64,000 nucleotides of DNA from Channallabes apus (GCA_030522415.1 CM060104.1:20847825-20911824); one strand, 5' to 3'; counted from the first letter of the stretch, positions 41,101 through 54,410 are shown. Numbers and translations: made by a program. The notes: a model not told the origin generated them from the sequence alone.

Positions 41101-41480
41101 GTGCTGTAAGTTCTGCTACATGTTGTGTCTGTGCGTATAAGGAGGAATGAGACAGAGTTCACTCACTCTGAATCACATCTCTGATTTATTCATGCATTTG
41201 TCATGGAGGCTTGTTGCTGGTCAGGTAGATGCTTTCATCCACTCCCCTCTGATTGAAAGGCCTTCATTTCCTATGCGTCCATGTAAAGTGGACGTCTCTC
41301 ATCACCATGGCGACCTTGGATTTCCAGTCACTTTCATTTAAATCGGAGTCTCAGCATGATGTTCTGTCAGCAGTGTGTGCACAATTGGCTTTGGGGACTA
41401 ATAAAGCCTGTGGCACCATCTGATTATTCACAACAAGGCTGAATCAAGACACACCAAGATCACAAAGGGTTGAGAAATGA
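41100..41480. promoter_or_regulatory. Candidate conserved non-coding element
   Basis: Repeat-free, moderate-GC sequence with a frame of 64 codons only. It contains CACCATGGCGAC-type wording near 41,303, but no splice-consistent exon. It looks like a regulatory island. Confidence 0.25.
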
Positions 41481-43587
41481 GTTAATGGTTTAATACTTTC
41501 AAACGACAAAGAGCGCTAAGATTCGGCAATACAGTCCCTCTTTCCTGATCACACGTTGAAACGTGTCATCAGAAACTGTGTGTATATGTGCACAAAAGTT
41601 TGTGCACACATACACAGACACACACACACACATGCATACGGGGAGTTATCTTCTTAAGACCGCTTCTGCGGAGGAGTTGGATAGCATTGCAGGCATTCCA
41701 GTCTGGAAGGCCTGAGAGAGCGAACATCGCTTGAGGGATATGAGGGGTTGTCTCTAGTCTGCTTGATTTACTAAGGCGGTCTGATTGAAGCTTGGGTCAA
41801 AGGTCATAGGTGCACTGGCGGCCCCTGTGATCATTTTCATTAGACTACAACAAATAGGCAGAGAGACTTAGTTAAAGAGGCAGCACCTGTAGGAAGTGAG
41901 TGTTTGGAAATGGCTTAGAAGTAAGATCCTCCCTCTTCTGTTTGTCTTTGTGTGTTTGTGTGTGTGTGTGTGCGTGTGTGCGTGCGTGCATATTTTAGGT
42001 AACTTCAGGGCATTATAATTAATGATCGAGAGGTCCATTACATGACATGTCAGTTGGTTAAAACTTTAATTCTGTTCTTATAGAGAGAGTGTGTCTTAGA
42101 TAAAAGCATGAGATCTATCAAACCTCACTGCATTTCGTTTACACTATATACTGCATGCTTTATCTAACAAAGACACAGTCCATATTTTGAAAAATGCCAG
42201 AAAGCAACCTCTGTAACAATCGTAAGAGAAATGTCCTTCATTTAGGAATTTCTTACAAAATACTCACTGACCTCTGTCATGCATGCCACAAGCTTGAGAT
42301 AAAATATAAATGATCTGTCTTCGTCAAAAGCTTAGTACTTCTACTACACACCACACACAAGCCCCAACATGTTCAACCATTTCTTTCTCTTTCTTTTATC
42401 AGCTGTAATTTTTCAAACCTGCTACCTAGCACTTAGAGCTCAATAAATTTCCTCTAGGAGAGGTTCACTGACTGAAAATAATGCTTTAGCAACTGTCTAA
42501 AAACACACAGACAAACTCCTCATCCATCTCTCAGTGGAGGATTCCCACATGTGAAGGCGCAGAAGATATGGATGTTGACAAATATAATATCATAGTGATG
42601 TTTTTTTTTTTTGGTTACAAGATGCATTTATTATGACACATGGTCTACTACTGCAGGAGTACTGCCACTGCCGGCACAATAACATTGATGTTTCCAAGAT
42701 TAGCGCAAAGCAAAATGTGTAAAGCAGGTACAATGATAGTTATCAGTTGCACCATTTTTCTAGGCCATCTCCGCTTTCTCTGAACTGTGTAATGTATTCT
42801 ACAGCCAATCAAATCAATCAATACCACAATAGACCTTGTCTGATAGTCTGAAGGCTGTACAGACTTGATTAGAGTTAATCAACAACGACCAAGCATGATC
42901 TTTGCTCTATTTGACTCCTAACAATCTCCATACTGTACATCTCTCCGAGCTTGATGTAGCGACCAGCTGAATGTTTAAAAGGGGGGAAAGAAAATGGGTG
43001 ATGCTGTGATTATAGGCAATGTCTCCAGCCTTTTTCCTGAAACCAGAGCTCAGACTTCATCTTCTGTCATCAGACATATGATGGTGATAAATAACAAGTG
43101 CAATCATGAAACTGCTCTAAACCTTCAGAAAATAATCGCAATTGTATTGTGTTGGATTTGATTACAGATGCTCAAGATTGTTCTTGCTGGCCTTTAGGCA
43201 ACTTTGATCTGCTGAAGTTTATATTAGTTAGCTGTATGTGTATGAATACATAAAATTAAAGCTAATCTCATTTTTCTTTTCATAATGATGACGAAATTAA
43301 CAAAGAGTGATGCATTGATCTAAATATCAAATTAAAAGACATGGCTTTAGTCATGCAGTGGTACAAACATTCTTTTAGTTCCTAGGTACACATGAATAAC
43401 TTGCTATAAGAGACACAATTTGAGACTGATTGTAGAAGCGTTTTTTTTGAAAAGCCATTGCAGGTTGTGATTTTTAGTGAACCCACAATGCACTAAATTA
43501 TAGACATCCTACATCCCATGCATTGGACCTTTTGATGGTTGCTGGGCAACAACTAATTAAGGTTGTGTGATACATTTCTTTTGTGAA

Positions 43588-43588
<1 letters not shown>
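41481..43588. other. Gene-free sequence
   Basis: Short CA and GT tracts at 41,608-41,634 and 41,950-41,988, and a T run at 42,600. No exon recognised. Confidence 0.3.
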
Positions 43589-43667
<79 letters not shown>

Positions 43668-43713
43668 CACGCGTGTGTGTGCATGCACGCGTGTGTGTGG
43701 GTCTGTGTGTGTG
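43589..43713. repeat. (GT)n microsatellite, long, with GCATGCACGCG interruptions
   Basis: About 35 GT units, then GT blocks interrupted by CG-containing alternating purine-pyrimidine sequence. The whole tract has Z-DNA potential. Confidence 0.95.
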
Positions 43714-44038
43714 TAGCTTATAATATTATAAGAGATCTCAGGGTGGGAACTGATTAAGACAGTTTTCTGTGTTATAACTTAAAGTGATATCAAACAGTCT
43801 GAAACCTTGACCTAAATCCTACAATATGACTTGTTCAATAAAAGCATGTCATGTGAGAGAATATATTATTCTGATTAATAACAAGTAGGATGTTATCTTG
43901 ACTGCAATGAACACATTACAATGCACGAAATTGAATTTACAGAATCCTTTTTAGAAACTAAATAAAAAAAAACACATCAGGAATGAAAGCCGTAATCAAA
44001 TTGCTTAAAACATTGAATCTTAAGCTGTTATGTGCTTT
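43714..44038. other. Gene-free AT-rich sequence
   Basis: Nothing recognised. Confidence 0.3.
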
Positions 44039-44680
44039 CTACATACTCATTAGGGTGAAAGATCTAAGCATTTGCTCTACACTCTGAAATAAGCGATATG
44101 AAAGAGAAAAACACCGTACAAGGTGGCTTAAAATTAAAATCTTCTCACCCGGCGAAGCTCTAGAGAGTGGCATTAATGCCAGTACTCTATTGAAATCTAA
44201 ATGCACTGGAATCATTAGAGGCCTGGCCCTCCTTCTTCCTCTCTTGTCATTCATTGGGCAGGAAACCAGATGACTGCTGGGAAATAAACAGCACATCAGT
44301 GACTCTGCATTAATGTAAGACAGATAAGAGACTTTCAAGCGTTTTAGAACTATATAATTAGCCATTGCTTTCTTAGCATTTGAATGGGCACTTAAACTTT
44401 GAAAGCTCTCATTGTCTTGGGTTACTGCCCTATACTCTTAGCATCAGTTAAGCCTCCCATTCAAGAGGAAATCAAAGGTCCCAGCATTAAAATTAAGGAA
44501 AAGAGACCATGTCTTTGTAAATCAAAGACAATTGGATCTCAGCTTTTTTGGTCTTGTTTTGTTTTTACATCGCTTTATTGTTATTTTAATGGATTATCTT
44601 CAAAAGAAGCAAAGAGCAGGAACCTTGCATTGCAAGAAACACCTCACATACCGTAATGAAGTTCTGTCATTACGATCACA
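44039..44680. promoter_or_regulatory. Candidate conserved non-coding stretch
   Basis: Repeat-free sequence in which frames of 108 (minus strand) and 85 (plus strand) codons can be opened. Neither has domain features or exon borders that I trust. The TTAAT and TAATTAG cores and even composition fit a regulatory element. Confidence 0.25.
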
Positions 44681-45170
44681 AAGTAGTATCAGAATTTCAT
44701 TAATAAATTAATAAATAAGATAATGAATTCTGTGACTCTGTAAATGTCTGAAAGGTGGCATAAAACGAGAATTTGCCAAAGACTTAATCATGAGTTCACC
44801 ATAAAATCGGCGTGGTCAGTATAAAATATTAAATCACTATATTGCACAGGAATGTGCTTGGGTATTTCCCTGGGAGATATAAACACATTATACACAAACA
44901 GTTGTAATAGCAGAGCACTGCACACTATCTCACACTTTCTGGCCAGCATACATGAGCAGGTGGTCATGAATGATGAGCAACAGGAGTAACATCCACACTC
45001 TCACTCTTGTCAGAGCTTCCCTTACAGTGAAAAGAACTGGCTGTGCCATCTGCATGCCTGGATCTTCAGCCTGGTGCATCAGCAGTGCCCACTAGGCACT
45101 AATGACAGAGGATGACTTGTCAACATGCTGCACAAACGACTCCAGCCACTATTTATCATAACCTCCCATT
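44681..45170. other. Gene-free sequence
   Basis: Nothing recognised. Confidence 0.3.
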
Positions 45171-45440
45171 TTCCTGCTTGTTCCTGAGAATGACCGCTTG
45201 TTGAGAGTTTTTTTTCCCTTTGCAGGGCGACTTATGTGGACATGGGCTGGGTGGATCTCAGCTGTGCCTGTGGCTGTTTAGGAGGGCAGCCTGATTAGGG
45301 CCTAATGAGGGGGTCAGCTACAGGACAAAATCTGCCTCTGCTGCACTCTTGGCCCTGTTGCTGATGGCAGGGCTAATCATGTGTGAAAAGCCGCCATGTT
45401 GTGGTGACATTGCTGTGATACCACATCGCTTTAGGGTCTG
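45170..45440. promoter_or_regulatory. Candidate conserved non-coding element
   Basis: GC-moderate island with paired CTGATTAGGGCCTAATGAGG and GGGCTAATCATG motifs (homeodomain TAATC/TAATG cores, OTX/PITX-like GATTA) near 45,291-45,310 and 45,370. No repeat and no coding frame. Confidence 0.35.
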
Positions 45441-45714
45441 CAGAAATGAGGAGCACTAATGGTTCCTTCAGAGGTGGAACAGAGCATGAGCAAATAATGA
45501 CAGTTCATGTCGTAAGGCTTGTTATGGGAAAAGAGAATCAGATTGACTGCCTGATAGGGCTGTGGTATACAAAAATGGAAAACACAATATCACAATCCTC
45601 TAACTGCCCATCAGCCCCGATTTGTACTACCATGGACAAGTGTCAGCATTACAGCATGTACATGTAGACCAAGTTGCACTTGATGCAAAATAGGTAGCAA
45701 GTAAACTCTGTATA

Positions 45715-45860
45715 CAGACAGGTGACAAAAAGCAAACAAACAACATAAAGTGACTTAGTCAGGTGTCGTGCCACCATGAGGTGCCAAAACAGCTTCAATG
45801 CACCTGCACAAATTGTACAAGTCTCTGGATCTTGTCACCTTTCTGCATGTGTATGTATTA
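45715..45860 (-). mobile_element. Decayed Tc1-like element terminus
   Basis: The wording ACAGGTGACAAAAAGC followed by GTCAGGTGTCGTGCCACCA and AACAGCTTCAATGCACCT resembles the terminal region of a common fish Tc1-like element. No opposite end was found, so it is a fragment. The strand is tentative. Confidence 0.4.
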
Positions 45861-47100
45861 ACTTGAAAATATTTTTTGGAGTTTTTAAAGTTTCAATAAG
45901 GGTTTTAGTGACCTTTTCTCAGGAGTTCCGATTCAAGTAACATCATGTTTCTGTTTATAAAGGGCTGCAGTATTAAATGAAAGGAAGATTTCAGTACATC
46001 AACACATATGGAAACATTTCACCCCTCAAGAAAAAAAAGGAAAGGAAAGAAAAGAAATCCCATCACCCTCTTGACAAGCATAGCTGTTTGCTAACATGGC
46101 ACTCAGTGAATGCTCTAATTTGAGCAGTACTTAGAGTCACACTGAGCATGAGATTATAGCACATTGACAAACAGGCAGGGAAGATGCCTGAGAAGTGCTG
46201 CGGGCTTTCAACTGAATTACATGCACATTTCCACCTCTCAATAGGAGTCCATCAGGAATTAAAAGCAAGTGATTGATGACAATCGTTCTTCAAATTGGTG
46301 ATGCAAAAAAACTAAATAAAAGAAATGCACCTCTGTTCCAATATTTCAAAACATGTGTGCCATATGATTTTTTTTAGATGTTTTAAATATTTTTTCCATA
46401 CTTTAAATATTTCATATAAATAGACAATTTTAGACATCATAAAAGAACTTTCGTTCTGTGAGATTGTGAGTAACATTTAAACTAATAGCAAAGATCAGCT
46501 AGATGGTCACTTATTTTACAAACACTCAGGCTTTAGTTGTTATGACCTGAGTAAAACTTTGACCTTGTTGAAAGGGGAAGCTGTCAAAGCAAGCTTTCAT
46601 GTACTTTCAGAGCAATGGTAATAACTGTCTAATGGCTTGTGAACTGACCAAATGACACAAGCTCTCATCCCCCTGTCTTCAAGTACTTAAAGTAACCTTT
46701 AAATAGAGAAAACCATTGCTCTATTTTACACTTTCAATGAAAAACATCTAGCTGTAAACCCAGTAAGTGAACTGATTAATAGTAAGCCAGAGAACAGCGT
46801 TTAAGTTCTGAAACTCTGTCTTGATCTTACGTGAACTTTAATGGTCATATATATGAAGAGAAAAGGCATGGATCTTGTGAAAGAACCTAAATCAATTTAA
46901 AAGGGGCCAAAAGGCTCTGCTTTTGTTTCTTATGACAAAGGAAGCACAAACTTTTTTCTTCCTCAATAAATTCTGGATTTCTTGATCTCTACTCACTGTA
47001 AGTTTGAACAATCTTTAAATGAGATTAAAAACTCATGGAGATATGATTGTTGAAATAACCTGCAAGTTCTCTGCAATCAGAGTCTTGAAATAACTATAAA
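45861..47100. other. Gene-free sequence
   Basis: AT-rich to mixed; no exon or clear transposon. An A/G run lies near 46,030-46,058. Confidence 0.3.
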
Positions 47101-48160
47101 ATCCCATTTTATTTGACTCTAATCCTAGTGGCCAAAGAAGGCCAGTAGTGACCTAGGGAATGAAATAATTTGCCCTTTTTAGCTGCCTGAAAATCACCTC
47201 CTGCCAGTGTCCAAGTTTTGTTCCTGAGGCCAATTAGTGAGCCCTACCTTAGCCTGCAGCTAAAAGGCTACTAATGGGACCATGGAGGGGGTATCCACCT
47301 GAGAGGTGTGGAGAGATCCCCACAGAGCGTTCATTCGAGAGGAGGGAGGAGGTGGGGACAGGCAGGACGGAGGACTTCTGAAGCTTTTACCATCACACTA
47401 AAGCTTCATTGTGACTGCTGGCTGTTTGATCTTAAAATAATTTACTTAATGATCTCACGGCGGGAGCAATTGGTGCTGCTCGATTACTCTGCCAAGTCTA
47501 ATGGACAGACGAGAAAGGGGAAAAGAGAGAGAAGAAGAGGGACAGAGAGGGGGAAGGAAAGCGACAGAAAGAGGGGAGGACAGACAGGAAACGGTGAGGA
47601 TTAAACACTTCAGGCTGGTTACCGGGGAGATAAAAATTTCCCAGGCTTATACAGCAGGGTGAGTTTAGGGTTCGAAATCCACATCAAAATTTACACCTCC
47701 TCCTACCGCCCATGCAATCAAGGGACCAAAGCTGATACAAAAAAAGAAAGATAAAATATTTGGGTTGTCAACTGACAAAAAAGATCAATTCTCCAAACCT
47801 AATAAAGTAAACTGTTGTGAACATCTTGAAGGTTCTTAACAACAGTGTTTTTATAGCTTCATTGTTGGAAGGTGCTGATGTGCTAAAGTCAGCTTCAATA
47901 AGACTGACTGACAGGAAAGTGGAGAAGATATTAAGTTGGTTGAAGCATTTTTCCTGCTCTGGCCTCAACAGTATGTCAGATCCAAGCCGATTGATTTTGT
48001 GCTGCAACAAAAAACTAATCACCGTAACGACAGGGCATAACGTGGACACTGGCACCCCTTCATTTAATTCTGCAGCACAGATTCATAACCGCAAGCCCCT
48101 CTTCATAATTCACCGATTTTATTCCAGTGAATGAACCGCAATTACATTTAATGGGAGAGT
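47100..48160. promoter_or_regulatory. Candidate conserved non-coding cluster with GA-rich centre
   Basis: Even-composition flanks (47,110-47,510 and 47,790-48,150) enclose a GA-rich tract at 47,510-47,600. Frames of 98, 95 and 105 codons overlap on both strands with no domain signal. The right-hand half has TAATT/ATTA-containing wording typical of developmental enhancers. Confidence 0.3.
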
Positions 48161-48935
48161 TAAGAACTCATTTTGATTTCATGAGGTAAAAATCGAATTA
48201 AAAGCAGAACATAATTATTTGTCTCTTACGGAGTGGGTTGTAACACCAAAATGTAGAATATTGTCATGTTTGTAACAAATGTATTGTAGTACACTTGTTT
48301 CCGCTGACCTACTATTTGCTTAAGGCCAGCAACATAAAACCTTGCAAAAGATATTCAATAGTTTTAGAAAGGAAAAAACCCAATTACTGGCTCAGTGTAT
48401 TTCATAAACTTGTAGAGATGCAATAGTGTAGAATCTAAATCCAGATCAATTTAGCCAATACTAAAGGTGAAAAAATTATTTGGGCAGGAAGTGACCTGAG
48501 GAACAGATGTGGTCTTTTAGGTCAAACAATCAAAAAATGTATAGTTGTTCTTATTTCAGTTCAGCCTTCAAAGGTGCAACTTATGACTGCCATCCATGGT
48601 GTCAATATGGAGGAACAACACAATACAGCAAAATTATTATTACTTTTAATTATAATATTTGTTATTATTATTCAGGCTGTTTTCTAACACTGTTACTGCT
48701 GTCTGTCTGTAAAGCTCACAGTCAGTAAGAAACCAGTTTAACAAACACTGTGGTAAATGCAGGTCAGTCTGCCTAAAGATGGCTAAGCATGGTTTTCAAA
48801 GTTTGCATCAAGTTGTTGTATACATTAAATATATAAGACTTATTTAATGAGTTTATAATGCTTATTTATAATTCTACAAGTACCAACCATGATAGTGTCT
48901 CTGACGTATCTGGAACATCACTCATTCACTCATTC
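48161..48935. other. Gene-free AT-rich sequence
   Basis: Nothing recognised. Confidence 0.3.
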
Positions 48936-49166
48936 AAATATTGTCTATACCGCTTTATCCTGTATTCAGGGTTGCAGGGGTCTAGATTCTATCCCAGGAC
49001 ACTTCGGCAGGGCACACACACTATGTTTTTGGAAGTACTCAGAGAAAAATCATCAAGCATGGGGTGAAAATTCAAGCTCCATTCACACAGACCTAAGCCA
49101 GGAATTGAACCCCGAACCTGGAAATCCATGGTGACAGTTCTAGCCAATAAGCCACCGTGCCACCCA
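48936..49166 (-). mobile_element. Decayed tRNA-derived SINE
   Basis: Read on the minus strand: head GGTGGCACGGTGGCTTATTG, B box GGTTCAATTCC and the closing GATAAAGCGGTATAGACAA, the same family as the copy at 13,764. The middle part is shortened. Confidence 0.8.
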
Positions 49167-49929
49167 TCGACAACATCATATAATATTCAAAACATAGATG
49201 ATCTCTTGCTTACGCACTCTTTAAAGATGACAATAATGTTTGAAAAATGTTTGAATTACATGAATTTAGTCAACCGAAGAGAGAATTAATTAGTGAACAT
49301 TTCTCCAATGATGTTATCATGAGCTGCTATCGGTTAAGTGAAGATGAGGTTCTTGTTTGGATCCCAAAAAGTGACTTATACCTCAGAAGACTAATGTGGA
49401 TAATCAAAATGAAGTAATTTTATATTATAAATTTAGACTTTTAAAAAAATGTTAGTAACATTCTTCTGTTACTAAATCAGGTTATAAATATAAAGCTAGG
49501 CAGAATAAATATTTTAAAACTTTATTCCTGGATAAGATATATACTGTAGGCAAAAATACTGTACTTCGGTTAGGGAAACGTTCAGTTTGGTGAAAAGTTT
49601 TTTGTCATTTTTTTGGGAGTTACATCCGACAATCATTCCCAGGCCGCCGATCATATATAAATAAATTATTTAGTAATTACATGTTTTAAGATCCATATTT
49701 ATGCATTGTGCTAACATGTGCTAACTTTGCTGCATTCCACCAATCCTGTGCCAATAAAACCTTTAAAGGTTTTATGCTGAAGAGAGATAGTTTATCAACA
49801 AGTGATTTATGGTATGTGTTTTCACAAGGTAACACATCTCTGAAAGAATGTAGTCATAGCTGCCAAAGTGTCTGGAACAGTTTTATTCACAAGCTTGCTA
49901 GTAAAAGTCTTGTAACACTCGCCATACAG
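49167..49929. other. Gene-free AT-rich sequence
   Basis: Nothing recognised. Confidence 0.3.
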
Positions 49930-49986
49930 ACCCCCCCCCCCCCCCCCAAATGCACATACACACACACACACACACAAACACGCACG

Positions 49987-50024
<38 letters not shown>
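49930..50024. repeat. C tract plus (CA)n microsatellite
   Basis: About 18 consecutive C residues followed after a short spacer by interrupted CA units (CACGCACGCACG inside). It may be an assembly-sensitive spot. Confidence 0.9.
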
Positions 50025-50026
<2 letters not shown>

Positions 50027-50268
50027 GACATCTTCCCTCCGCCATCCAATGGCAGAAGTCAAAGTGCCGGGCTTTTAGGCAGACAATAGATGCACACTTG
50101 AAAATTCAGCTCGCTCTTGGAGCAGAGAGGAAAACAAACACTCAAACAGGATTGAGTTTCTATTCAGAAAGCCAAAATGCCAAGTGCTATAAGATGTCTA
50201 CAGACCAACTGGAAATCATACTAAACAGATTTCATAACTAAAATCATAGCTCTGTAAACAGCAGTGTG

Positions 50269-50269
50269 A

Positions 50270-50305
<36 letters not shown>
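50269..50305. repeat. (AAAG)n microsatellite
   Basis: Nine tandem units. Confidence 0.9.
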
Positions 50306-50600
50306 CGTTATAATCAGTGAATATAACATAAGGACACACTTTAGGTGACTTGATGTTGTGGAGACACTATTAAATATTTGAAAATGACAATTAATCAGTG
50401 ACACTGCACTCCCCTTTTACAAGAAACACAAATTTTATAAACGTGTAATTGCAGAAAGAAACAATAATTGCTCATTTCAAATGATCACTTTGCTTGTGTT
50501 TTATTATATTAATTTGTCCAGACACAGATCATAAGAATACTAAAACATTGTAAATATTCATACATGTCTCATCAACACCTGGTTCAATCATCCAGCATTG
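50306..50600. other. Gene-free AT-rich sequence
   Basis: Nothing recognised. Confidence 0.3.
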
Positions 50601-51000
50601 TTTGTTGATACTTCATGCAATAGAAAGTGTAGAACACAGTTGGTGTCCTGATGAATTTTAAACATGTATTGACCCATTCTCTCTGAGCAGTATAGTTGCT
50701 GGGTGTTGGATGAGACCATGGCGAGTGCATATTAAAACTTTTCCACTGAGGCTCAGTAGCACCTCTGATCTCCCTGCTCCAAGCTAGGGAGCACTGGCTC
50801 ATAATTCACACTGTGAGCTGTGAGTGGAATGGCTCATCGGTCCAGGATTAGGAGCTTGAAAGGCCACGTGTTCTCTGAGTAATGCCAAGCAGAGCTTGGA
50901 GGAGGACACGAAAACCCCGACCTGGTGTCAGGGAGCTCTCGGCCCACACTCTGTCATCTCTAATAGGAAAGCAACATTAGTGGTTTCTTCAACACCAACA
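50600..51000. promoter_or_regulatory. Candidate conserved non-coding island
   Basis: Moderate-GC, repeat-free sequence without an exon-like frame. Confidence 0.25.
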
Positions 51001-51764
51001 TAGCAGAAATTAAAGTTGCAATATGCATATGCGTAAATGCATGCATGTGTATTGTGCTAAAAGCTTATTATTGGAGGGCAAAAACAGTACTTTTATAATA
51101 GTAGGTGTTCTTTTGGGAATTAATTTCTTGTATTAAACACTAATACTCGCTGGTGTCAGGATGCAGTAATACTGTGGGAGCTTATTAAAAGGGATAAAGC
51201 TGCCTTTTGTGGGTTAAAGCATCCTCAGGGAGTTCTTAGCACATGCTATTATGCATGCATGCACACACACAATCACACACACACACACACATTTATCTTA
51301 CTATCCTTGTGATGACCTTCCAGTGACATAATTATTAAAGCAGCTAAATGATGATATGCCTACTTAATCTTAACTTCAGGAGCTAAATGTGGGGACATGT
51401 GGTTTCCAAAGATATAAGACATGCCCAACCACACACACACACACACTCACAAAAAAAACAAAAACAAATTATGTTTACAAATAAAATAAATCAGATTTAA
51501 TTAGGATTTAATTGGTAACAATATTTTTTTGTTGTTGTTGCTGTTTTTTTAATCTGTGTCTTTGTGCACAACAACGTTGCTATTGTGCAATACACTCGTC
51601 TTCTGTGTACAGTATATAAAAATAGCAGGCAGGATGTGTCAGGTCTCGAAAAAAGAATTGTGATGTTCAAACTTGTCCTATCGCATGTGTTAAAGAGGCT
51701 TTCATTAGCCTATCTAAGAGGAAGCGTTTAAATCTGTCATATCTTAAACAAAGTAGAGCAGGAG
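51001..51764. other. Gene-free sequence with short CA tracts
   Basis: CA tracts at 51,259-51,290 and 51,430-51,450, and a T/GTT run near 51,523-51,550. No exon. Confidence 0.35.
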
Positions 51765-51927
51765 GAGTTGAATCAGCTTCCTCCCGGGAGGGCGCATCCA
51801 TCAGCGCGAGCTCCAGGCTGCAGCGCCGCCACTAATTTGTCCTTTTTTTCTCTCGGGCTTGCCTACACGGCGGGGCGCGCGCACACTGCCGGGGGCCCGG
51901 ATGTAACTGCGGTGCTCTGTCCGCTTC

Positions 51928-51970
<43 letters not shown>

Positions 51971-51975
51971 CGCAT
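51765..51975. promoter_or_regulatory. Small CpG-rich island ending in (GT)n(GC)n
   Basis: A sharp CpG-dense patch (CGCGAGC, GCAGCGCCGCC, GGCGGGGCGCGCGC) inside an AT-rich region, followed by about 16 GT units and GCGCGCGCGCGC at 51,930-51,973. The frame through it (92 codons) has no recognised family. It could be a promoter of an unrecognised transcript or an orphan CpG island 3 kb before the dynein gene. Confidence 0.35.
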
Positions 51976-53713
51976 CAAACATTTGTAAAGGTATTTTTTC
52001 AACCCAGCCCTGTACACCAAATGCTTTCAATCAGAGACCCCTTTAAGTGTAAATAAATAAAGAAAGAAAGAATTAAAGATCTTTTTCATGAGCGTAACAC
52101 AATTTATTTCTAAACCGATCTGTTTTTTGAGGTAGGCTAATTTGGATTGAACCCTTTCAAATAAAATGTCTGATCAAACAGGGGAATAAGAACTTAAGAA
52201 TATGTACATATACTTTGTTAATTGTGATTTCAACTATTTTAAGTAGATTAAAAAAAGAAGTGGACCAAAGTTTTAATTAAACATCTGCATATTTTTATTT
52301 CAACATAAATGTGTTATAAGAATATAGATTTGCTGTCTAATTAATTTATTATAGTTTTATAATACCCTAAAATTAAGATATCAGACTTTCGATTGAGGAT
52401 AGATTGAACTTTATTGGACAAAAAAGGACAACTAAGATTTCACTTAGAAACAGTGTGACCTATCAAAGTTTTATTATAATGCCAAATTAGAAATGCCTCC
52501 AAGTTTGCCAGCTATCACCTAAATTAACTAGTTAATTAGATAGGTGCCAGAATACTAGCCTGCATTTTCACCAAAGGGTAACATCTAACTTAAGAAATAG
52601 TTGATTATTCTTTTGTACACTGCTAGAGTAAGGTAGCAGTAATAGGATAATTCATAGTGATTATTAAATAATAAGCGTTAGGCAGGGGCTCCCCACCTCT
52701 GGTTTATGTGAATAAAAACACATTAATTGAATGGTACTGTTTCCACAGTTGGCACTCATGAATGTAACAAGACTTACCCTCCTCCCAAATACCATATTGT
52801 GGCTTTTAAGATTAATAACTGACCAATAAGCTAAACGTATATGTTAACAGTAGGTAAACCTGCAAAAATATGTAAAAACATGTATAAATATACCTATTTT
52901 ATACACTATACTTATAATATACTTACTGATTTAAATAACAATCAGACACAGTGTTTTAATAATATTTAGCAAGCGGTTTACTAATAATATCTAGATTTGC
53001 TGTCTAGTTCTGCTTATAATTTAATCTGATCTTTGATGTGTCTAAATCTGAGGAGATTTTTAAATAATGTAACAAACAAACTGTTTATATGCTACACATT
53101 GCTCCCGAAATCAGTATTGACAGAAGTATTGAGGAAGTCTCTCTTTTAAATGGAAAATGGAAATTGGCTATATATGTGTCTATAGATGATTAGACCTCTA
53201 AAATTTTACTGAGTACATTTGCACTAAAATAAAATGTATTTGTCATAAATCGTTTTTTTCACTAAAACACTGCATATTTCAAAAGGAAACTTGTATATGT
53301 ACCAGTTAAAATGTCATTCAGAAGGCATTCAGACACTTTGTTACAACACTGGAAACTGGTACTGTAAATACTGGTAGGTAGCTTGGACATGAGTACAGAT
53401 GGCACATCTTTGCTTTATCTCCACAGCTATTGTCAGGGTGACAACAATTCATGAGATTCAAAGAATGATCTGGAGAGAATTCATGCAATCAGATTTAAAG
53501 TAAGGCTATAACATAAGCTCAGTAAGAAGATCCACATATTTTAAAATGGACTGAATATAATTGGAATTAGGTGTTTACAGAAATATTTTTAAAGGCCAAT
53601 TTTTTATGATTTGGGAAAGAATTAGACAGAAAAAACTATTTGTCATGCCTACAGTACAGTACCTCTGTTGCTCCAGCTATTCATATAATTTACTTAAGCT
53701 GTTTTTTTTATTT

Positions 53714-53746
<33 letters not shown>

Positions 53747-54410
53747 TCGCCACTTTTTGTAGTCAGTTTTATTCTCATAATAAACTTAATACAACATAAC
53801 CACACTGGTATTAGGTTGAAGAGAGAAAATAAGACAAGCACATAAAGTTTCATGTCATTTTCCCATTTTAAGTAAAAATGTAATTATAATTTTTTTATTA
53901 TTATTTTATTTAATTATTATTTAGTTTTATTATATTACAAAGTTACGAGATATACAACATATGCAACATATTTTATTTACCTTTCTATGAAATTAAGTTT
54001 GTTAAAGATTGATTTGATTCCTGCAGTGCTTTGCAGTGAAACTCAGGAGGAAGGACTGCCCTCATGAGGACACTGCTGATACTCAGGGCAGGAGTGTTGT
54101 AGATTAATTAATTGGGTATTTTTAAGCGCAGCTATTGTACAACACAACCTGCATTTACTGATTCAATCTAAATAGCTAAAGATGAGAACTTTGTTCATCA
54201 AAAAAAAAAAAAAGATCACAACTTTCACCTTGATTTGTATCAGAATTCAGTGTAATCCAACGACGCCTAATCAATTTGTAATCTTTTTCAATCTGGCAAC
54301 CCGGACACGTTTGGTTTAATTGTAAATTAGGCCCCTAGAGGGCAACAGCGGTGCATTCACTGTCCCAAGACAGACTTTAACCTGTTTGTTACTTCCATTT
54401 TCCTCCGAAC
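51976..54410. other. Gene-free AT-rich sequence
   Basis: (AAT)n at 53,717-53,746 and an A run at 54,200-54,213. I see no exon and no recognised transposon. Confidence 0.35.

Noticed and set aside
44039..44365. 108-codon minus-strand frame
   Set aside because: No recognisable protein features; it lies in a regulatory-looking island and lacks splice-consistent ends.
47308..48134. Three frames of 95-105 codons as small genes
   Set aside because: They overlap on both strands, one runs into a GA-rich tract, and none has a recognisable motif.
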